A stretch of DNA of 64,000 bases. Source: Chara braunii (taxonomy: Eukaryota; Streptophyta; Charophyceae; Charales; Characeae). This document shows positions 57,654 to 64,000 of the stretch, in pieces. Where the stretch lies: NCBI GenBank assembly GCA_003427395.1, contig BFEA01000357.1:15215-79214 (forward strand), read 5' to 3'. Each line of letters opens with the position of its first letter. Within the stretch, counting starts at the first letter, position 1. The notes under the pieces were generated by a model. The model made no database searches, was not told where the DNA came from, and saw only the letters and a list, made by a program, of their open reading frames with translations. Position numbers and translations under genes: made by a program.

Positions 57654-57794
57654 CTTATGATGGTGGTGGCAAGAGTATGCTCTCACTGACATTTGGATTC
57701 AGTGTTTTCCGTTGGTGGAGTATCAGGGTGTTATTGCTTTCCGGATAGCGTCAAACTTTTCGACTTTCAATGTGATTTTGTGATTTGAAGTCCG

Positions 57795-57797
<3 letters not shown>

Positions 57798-57871
<74 letters not shown>

Positions 57872-57872
57872 C
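57798..57872 (+). repeat. (TTA)n microsatellite
   Basis: About 25 TTA repeats. Confidence 0.97.
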
Positions 57873-58507
57873 TTTATTTATATTATTATTTGTATTATTC
57901 TTGAATAATACTGTTGGTACCAAAGCAAGCCTCGTGCCCGCCCTAAGTGAAGACAAGCCTAAATACCCGCGAGAGACCCTTATCTCAACGCTTTTCAATG
58001 TAGGTCTCGGATAGTGCTACACGCCATTTGGTTGAAGTGCAGTCGGGGCCTCACTCCGAGGGTTCTTCCGGAAGAAGCAGCTGCACAGATGGTGGCGGTC
58101 TGCGCACACACAGCTTGAGGCCAACATAGTAAGTGGGGCCGCGAGCCACTGAGGACACAACATTGGCTCCGCATCCGCGCGCAGACTCTGAGGGGCGTGG
58201 GTTGTTGCCGAAGAACGGGACGCTAGCGGGCTATGGCTAGGCAAAGATGCGCCCACATAATCTTGCGGGCACGCAGGGCAGCAAACACACACACATGGTC
58301 CTAGAGAACAGACATGCGGGACAACGAGCGGTTTCCTGAGCCTACGACTGTGTGGCGAAGGCAAAAGGGACTAAAAGAAGGGGGATACCAGAAAAGAAGA
58401 GGGAGTAGAAAGAGTGAAAAAGAGGAAAGTGAAAAGAGGAAGAGAGAATGAAAGAAGAGACATGAAGGAGAAAGGTAAAAGCAGAAAGTGAGAGGATACT
58501 ACCTCTT
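57873..58507. other. No recognisable gene
   Basis: Mixed and then purine-rich (58370-58500) sequence. The 115-codon minus-strand frame at 58364-58017 is Cys-rich but has no domain that I recognise. Confidence 0.4.
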
Positions 58508-58569
58508 TTACTATTATTATTATTATTATTGTTATTATTTATTGTTACTATTTTATTATTATTATTTTA

Positions 58570-58631
<62 letters not shown>

Positions 58632-58675
58632 TTATTATTATTTTTATTATTATTATTATTGTTATTGCTATTATT
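58508..58675 (+). repeat. (TTA)n microsatellite
   Basis: Long TTA run with short interruptions. Confidence 0.97.
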
Positions 58676-60130
58676 GAACACCACAGGCCAGGGATGAAGA
58701 GAATGCAGGGCATTGAGAGGAAGAGAGACGTTGTCACTGTGTGATGGTGTCTATCTCCTTCATCCTCCACCATTCCTTTCCTTAATAGATCCTCTCAGAC
58801 ACCTATCTCCCCGACTACAAGTGTCTGATAACGATTTCCACTGAGATAATCATTGTTTTGCTAACTTTAAAGGTATGGACAATCAAATACGTAGACTAGA
58901 CATAATCGATAACAAGGCGATTACGGGAGCTCTGCCGAAGTTCAGGAGGAACTCTTGAGGCAGGGAACCATGAGGTACGCGTAATTTGCCTTTTCCCGTA
59001 TACCCGTACAAACTACAACCTTCTATTGAACTGCATGTATGCTTGTGTGATATACTGTTTATGCTTTCTTTAAGACTAAGATTATCAAGCGGGAAAAATG
59101 TTATATGATTGTCGTGGCGACCTCACGATTCTTCCAACAATAGGCTGAGCCAAAACGAATGAACCTACCGCTAAAGCCTGGGTATATACATTACTACTCG
59201 CATTGTTTGCGCGTGTGCATGTGAGTGTGTATGCATGTCTATGCGTGTGTAAGAAAGAAAGAGAGAGAGACCCTTCACTATGGGATGTTCTACACCTATC
59301 TACATTCAAAATGGTGAAGTAGTCCGAATGTATCCAGGTGATAATACGGTCGGGATACATGTAAAATGTTTTGTAATGTAATCAAACCCACGCGGTGTAC
59401 ACATTCTGCATTTATTTTTTGATGCTTATATCTATTTTAAAAAAATCAAAAACATAAACAAACAATGAAAAAACAAAAACCAAAACGAAATGAGTGTTTT
59501 TGTTTTGGGTTTCACACATATTTTTAAAGGGCTAAAAAAAAAAAAAAAAAAACAAATAAAAAATACAGGGTTGTAGATCTTTCAAAGATGTACAACAATT
59601 TATTTTTTATTTTATTTTTTTGGAACTTAGTGTATTTAAAAAAAAATCAAAACCATCAAAAGCAAATTAAAAAAAAGAAAAAAAGACACACACACACACA
59701 AAATTGGGCCTGTAGCAGGTTGCATGAGTCTGGCGTCAATTGGTTGAGGGATCCCAGGTCCTGGGCCGCCTGCGTGAATGTATGGAAAGCAGGCCCTGGG
59801 CTGGATACGGGTACTGGGCCAAACACAGGCCAAAGGCAGTTGGGGGCATGCAGCCACCTCAGGCCCAAGGCCTGTTCTCGTTCCTGCTGTGCCTCAGGCT
59901 ACCGGGGCCTACTGAAAGCTTCCTAGGACTGAACACAGGCAGGCCACTTCGATATAGAAAAGGGCCTGCCTCCACATTGGGCATTCGGGTGCTGGCTGCA
60001 TGCTGCGTAAGCGCTGCCGCGCTGTAGCTCGTGCCACTCACTCGCTCACGAGCGAGCAGGAAGGAGCAGGCAACCATAGCTAAGCTGCGCTGCTGTAAGC
60101 TGGGTGTCCAGACTTGAAAAATAAGGTGGT
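58676..60130. other. No recognisable gene
   Basis: Contains a 7-bp stem (CAGACAC/GTGTCTG near 58797-58827), the repeat unit at 59135-59200 and an A/T-rich stretch 59400-59690. A GC-rich block (59700-60100) is full of CAGGCC/GGCCTG words. Confidence 0.45.
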
Positions 60131-60384
60131 GTGATGAAGGATCATGTGTGAGCCGTCGTATTACTAATGCATGCACAGACTCAACTAAGGACGAACGGGT
60201 GGTACTCATGTATTAGTTACTTTATTAACTTCCTGATCGATTGACATCGTGAAGGGAAAGAAGTCTAACATTAGTGGGAGACTCTTGTGCGGGTCACCCA
60301 ATCAACTTGTCGGACTAGTCTTAAAGGGCGATGGAATACCCATGTGTGGGTAATACAAGGTTGTAGTCCTCAACTAAACCTACG

Positions 60385-60390
60385 ACCCCC

Positions 60391-60421
<31 letters not shown>

Positions 60422-60850
60422 GGATAATTTTTAGCCCAGAAAAAAAAAAATCCCAGACCCCGTTAATTCGCGTCCAACTCCCGTTTGAACGGGAGTTTAA
60501 CGCGAATTCAATGCGCGTTGAATTTTTCAACGCGAAACCCACGTTAAATACAATTTCGGACACACAGCACACATGCGCATACAAACAAACAAGTGGAGCA
60601 AAATACATTCCCTTCCTCTAGCGGTGTATTCATACGTTTTTACTCCTATCTAATAATCTTCCATGAAGTTCATCGCGCGACTGACATACTCACGCATACA
60701 GGGGTAGTAGTGTACATTCCGATGTTGTAGTGGTAGATACGTCCGCTCTTGCTCATCCTATCAACGAAAGTTGCATGAAGTCCGTTATGATGTCAATACT
60801 CGCACACACACACACACACATACACACACACACACACACACGCACATACA

Positions 60851-60922
<72 letters not shown>

Positions 60923-61257
60923 TACACACACACACGTATACATACACACCCACATAGTGTTGTTTATTTCCTTCATCTAGTGGTAGACTCATTCCATTTT
61001 GCTCGTTTTACCCACAAAAATACCACGAGTCCTACCGCGAGATTGGATACTTGGCCGTTTCCTTCCTTTATCACACGCACACACACATAGACACATGCCC
61101 AATCGACAACGGTCACATGCACGCACACACACACGCACACGTGCGCGCAGTAGCGTATATTCCCTGTCATAGCGGTAGATACATTCGATTTTGCTAATCT
61201 CAGCTGTGGAAGTAGGGTGAGGCAGTTGCGCAAACACACATATACACACACACACAT
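60385..61257 (+). repeat. CA-rich block interrupting the hairpin array
   Basis: TA run (60393-60412), a 10-bp hairpin at 60476-60497, CA/TACA microsatellites (60801-60935 and 61076-61140) and four copies of the GCGGTAGATACATTCG unit. No hairpin units occur inside; they resume at 61291. Confidence 0.7.
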
Positions 61258-61597
61258 TAACTAAGGATCTGCTTGATGTTGGAAGGTAGGGGAATAGTTC
61301 CGTGTAATCTATTCCGCTGGCCGCATGGACTAACAGGCTAACAATGACATATACTAATCAAAAGCGTATGGCAGGAGGGGTGAAGATTCTTGTGAGAGTC
61401 ATCACGCCGCTTGACTAAAAGCTACGCACAATTTGTCAGTGATAGGTGAATGATTAAAACAACTTCGATAAAAGGTTGTTTTACTGATCTCCTATGAGTT
61501 AGATAAGTAGTAGGAAGTTCCTGTGTGAGTCTTCCTAGTAGTTGTTTGATACCCGACTAACTAACTCAGAGAAAAGGTGGAGTGCAGAAGATTGAGC

Positions 61598-61634
61598 AAT
61601 AGTAGGATACTCATGTATGAGTAACCCTGCTATT
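61598..61634 (+). repeat. Hairpin unit, best two-stem example
   Basis: Outer 9-bp stem AATAGTAGG with CCTGCTATT (one T.G pair), inner 5-bp stem TACTC with GAGTA, loop ATGTAT. Confidence 0.85.
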
Positions 61635-61983
61635 TGTCTAAGTATGACTAATGACTTGATTAATTACTAACAATCCGTTCATCCGATACTAAACCAAAGT
61701 CTGAGGTATTCTAGCATTGACCGTTCTTATTATCATCCGCTCGAGAAGGTTCAGTCTTTGCACATATTCAAGGTGTAGTAGGGGGCTCCTGTGAGGGTCA
61801 TCCTATTCACGCACTTGAGTTTAAGACTGACTAATGACCTGCAAGAAGTAGGAAATCACATTACTGTTATTTTTCTAACAAACTTACTTACCTTTAGATA
61901 GTCTGATCACCGAGCGAGCAATAGGGAGACTCGTGTATAGGTCATCCTACTTGTTGGGAGAATGGACCACTCATTACCCAATA

Positions 61984-62020
61984 AAGTAATAAGAAGACTC
62001 TTGTTACAGTCATATTACTT
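61984..62020 (+). repeat. Hairpin unit with compensatory outer stem
   Basis: Outer 8-bp stem AAGTAATA with TATTACTT, inner stem GACT with AGTC. The outer pairs differ from the consensus AGTAGGA/TCCTACT on both sides. Confidence 0.85.
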
Positions 62021-62510
62021 GCTTGATTCTGCTCGAACTTGCAAAATGAGATACTCTTGTAGGAACATCCTAAGCACTCGTCTTTCGTCCAAACTAATCG
62101 GACCTCGGAACGGTCAACCTCGGAAGGGCGGTAGGATACCCTTGTGACGATCCTCCTATTGCACTCGTGAAATGAACCATGAATATAGTCACGTGATAGT
62201 AGGGAGCTCTTATGCGGGTCGCCAATTATTCACTTATACCCCTACTAACTGGGAGAGGAAATCTAATTTTTCCGAATGATGACTAAAGCAAGTAGTGGGA
62301 TGCCCCGATATGAACCTCGACTATTTGTTTCAACAGGGATACTCATGTGCGAGCTATCCAACTACTTATGAGAAACGAATCTTGTGTATTATCTCTTATT
62401 AAAGGTTTGCACTACTATGAATGAAACTGAAAAGGTGGTCGAGTTACTCGAGTACTCATGTGCGAGTCACGTGACTACCTGCTTGATTAACAAATTGCTT
62501 GGATTTCATC

Positions 62511-62549
62511 AAGCAGTAGGAGATTCATGTGTGAATCGATCTACTACTT
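62511..62549 (+). repeat. Hairpin unit with compensatory inner stem
   Basis: Outer AAGCAGTAG with CTACTACTT (8 of 9 pairs), inner GATTC with GAATC, loop ATGTGT. Confidence 0.85.
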
Positions 62550-62610
62550 GTATATGTCAGGACAAGAGGAAGAGAAAGAGAAAAGACAATGCTCCTGTTG
62601 GAGCGAGACT

Positions 62611-63739
62611 TCACGTATCTGGAGGAAAAATAAAGAAAAAAGTTAGGACCACGGGAAAATGATACTAGGAATAATAAGAATCACTGCATAGTCCGTGACC
62701 GTTCATGGTGTTCGAAAAGGAAAGCTATGACGATGAATGATTTAAACTTCAGCTACATAAGCACCAAAGAGAGTGCTTATTCCCGAGAGAGAAGTGAGGG
62801 CAGAGGGGATATGATTTTCCTTGATATGAACTAGGACACAGACATGAAACTTCTTGAGAGAAAGGAGGAAGGGAAAATTGACTTATGAAAGGTTTGTAAA
62901 AGTTAAACTAGGGATTAAGTCGTGGGATGTCGATCCCAGAGTTCAGAGTCATAATCTAAGGGTTTGACCCTTAGATATTAATAAGTGAGAAACAATTGGG
63001 GATGTTGAATCTTTGTTGACTTGTGTGTGTGCATGTCCCTATTTTACATATTGCAATTGAGGGAGAGGGTATCGGAAAAAGACCAAAATTTTTGTTAAAT
63101 CTCGATAACAGGTTAGTTGGTACCGATTCAACTTTTCCCCCTAGACTTGATACCCACATCTAAAATCAAACCATGTGGTCAGTAAAAGTGTCACCTGTGG
63201 TCATTGCCTGAATGATCCTAGTCACTCTCAGTGGTCCTTTGAAGTAATTTGAGGGGGTTGGGCTTACGTCTAAGGAAAGATAGAGCTGTCAAACATGGTT
63301 TGGGAAGTGAGGAACAAGGTCAATGGTGTTGATTGATGGTTAAGTTGTTAGTGCATAGCATCTGAACCATCTTTTGCATATCATGTGCACGTTTGTTTTG
63401 TGCGTGATTTTGACTTGAACTGGATTTGATGTCGTGAAGAGTTTTGAACACACCGCACTTGTGAAAATGGGAAGGGTTCTCGGCGGTACTACCCCCATGC
63501 GCATTATTCTCTTGTGTAACCTCTGTACTGTCTGATAATCAGTTGAATGTTGTCCGTTAAGGAAAGTAGAACGCCCTCGGTAGGAATATCAATTGATATT
63601 TTGTTTGTTTTTATCAGAAGAATAATACACTATAAGATACGGGCATATTTTGTCTCCGCGGATAACACTCTATTTCATTACCTAACTTAAAAATGAAAAT
63701 AGACAACATTTTAAAATTCGACCTGAAAAATCTATAAGT
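62611..63739. other. No recognisable gene; two palindromes
   Basis: A perfect 10-bp hairpin, ATCTAAGGGT with ACCCTTAGAT and loop TTG (62954-62976), and a 16-bp palindrome AATATCAATTGATATT (63585-63600). Minus-strand text near 63240-63170 (NYFKGPLRVTRIIQAMTTGD) faintly resembles the C-terminal part of a retrotransposon integrase. Confidence 0.45.
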
Positions 63740-63995
63740 ATAGGATAGGGAGATCAACATCATGAACTTGACTTGACTAACGGGTCAGTCCTAAGCGTGT
63801 TACCACGTGTACCCCGTTCCAATGCTGCGACAATCGAACAAACGTACTCGGCCAACCTACCTGTACAAAGTCAAGTAAAAACCTTCGTATATGGGTCGGT
63901 AGCTTCACAGGGATACACCTACCTAAGAGTGGTGACAACCCCCTGGGTAGAGGTAAGTTGTACCTTACGGTACCCCGACCTGTCGTGGAGTGTCG
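63740..63995 (-). mobile_element. LTR-like block, inverted partner of 35741-35990
   Basis: Reverse complement shares collinear blocks with 35741-35990 (ACAACTTACCT, TATCCCT, GTTTTTAC, GCAGCATTGG, TGTTGATCTCC). The window ends inside or just after it. Confidence 0.5.
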
Positions 63996-64000
63996 TGAGA

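Larger units (their letters stand above)
60137..62610 (+). ncRNA. Array of covarying two-part hairpins (novel candidate)
   Basis: About 16-20 short stem-loops at intervals of 36-180 bp, typically 58-90. The consensus is an outer stem CAAGTAGTAGGA with TCCTACTACTTG, an inner 5-bp stem GACTC with GAGTC, and a 6-base loop NTGTGN. Clear members: 60275-60300, 60337-60352, 61291-61315, 61380-61405, 61455-61483, 61511-61537, 61598-61634, 61777-61807, 61921-61951, 61984-62020, 62130-62160, 62290-62326, 62337-62359, 62442-62476, 62511-62549; weaker ones near 60141, 60202, 62052, 62213 and 62593. Stems change on both sides: inner GACTC/GAGTC, TACCC/GGGTA, GATTC/GAATC, TACTC/GAGTA; outer AGTAGG/CCTATT, AAGTAATA/TATTACTT, TAGGAAG/CTTCCTA. 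Linkers share CGACTAACT-like words. No protein frame runs through. Function unknown; a structured RNA or protein-binding hairpin series is inferred. Confidence 0.6.

Noticed and set aside
58017-58364. 115-codon Cys-rich gene
   Set aside because: No domain, no splice or start context, and composition similar to the surrounding repeats.
60137-62610. CRISPR array or tRNA cluster
   Set aside because: Repeats are not identical, spacing is irregular, spacers are not unique fixed-length units, and no unit folds as a cloverleaf or has A and B boxes.

Overview
This window looks like nuclear DNA of a repeat-rich eukaryote, probably of the green-plant lineage. It has no bacterial-style gene packing or operons. 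It carries a plant-type non-LTR retrotransposon whose ORF2 ends in a zinc-binding reverse-transcriptase domain, a Helitron rolling-circle transposon, a decayed Ty3/gypsy element, many inverted-repeat (MITE-like) elements and very dense microsatellites. Two short stretches read like plant 25S rRNA. A charophyte alga such as Chara would fit, but that is an inference from the style of the repeats. I see no complete host protein-coding gene; at best there are two or three candidate exons.

Layout. 0-5 kb: unremarkable DNA with two 25S rRNA-like scraps. 4.2-9.8 kb: a frame-broken Helitron Rep region (5.6-8.5 kb) between two copies of a roughly 930-bp direct repeat, followed by a fold-back element. 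10.1-11.9 kb: a giant palindrome carrying an 11-bp minisatellite. 12.3-13.5 kb: a Harbinger-like MITE with a recognisable empty site beside it, and a second MITE. 14.1-15.7 kb: a reiterated ~150-bp repeat containing a Nextera junction adapter, which is a library artefact. 16.4-17.8 kb: microsatellites and a tRNA-derived SINE head. 18.48-19.21 kb: assembly gap. 19.3-25.5 kb: a nearly full-length LINE on the minus strand. 25.9-35 kb: fold-backs, tandem repeats, SINE scraps and microsatellites, with a second gap at 34.74 kb. 35.7-39.9 kb: LTR-like sequence, a ~92-bp satellite, and 170-bp and 371-bp tandem repeats. 42.6-52.0 kb: a decayed Ty3/gypsy element on the minus strand (gag, protease, RT, RNase H, integrase, primer-binding site), its pol invaded by a strand-flipping minisatellite. 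53-60 kb: microsatellites, a TIR element and candidate exons. 60.1-62.6 kb: an irregular array of at least a dozen short two-part hairpins whose stems covary while the loop NTGTGN stays fixed. 63.7-64 kb: LTR-like sequence matching 35.7 kb in inverted orientation.

The hairpin array at 60.1-62.6 kb is the best candidate for something undescribed. Compensatory base changes and an excess of G.T over A.C pairs on the plus strand argue for structure in a plus-strand RNA. The mobile elements are mostly dead, with stops, frameshifts and lost catalytic residues. Several oddities (the adapter, an exact 81-bp duplication around a single N, homopolymer-edged gaps) are assembly or library artefacts and should not be read as biology.
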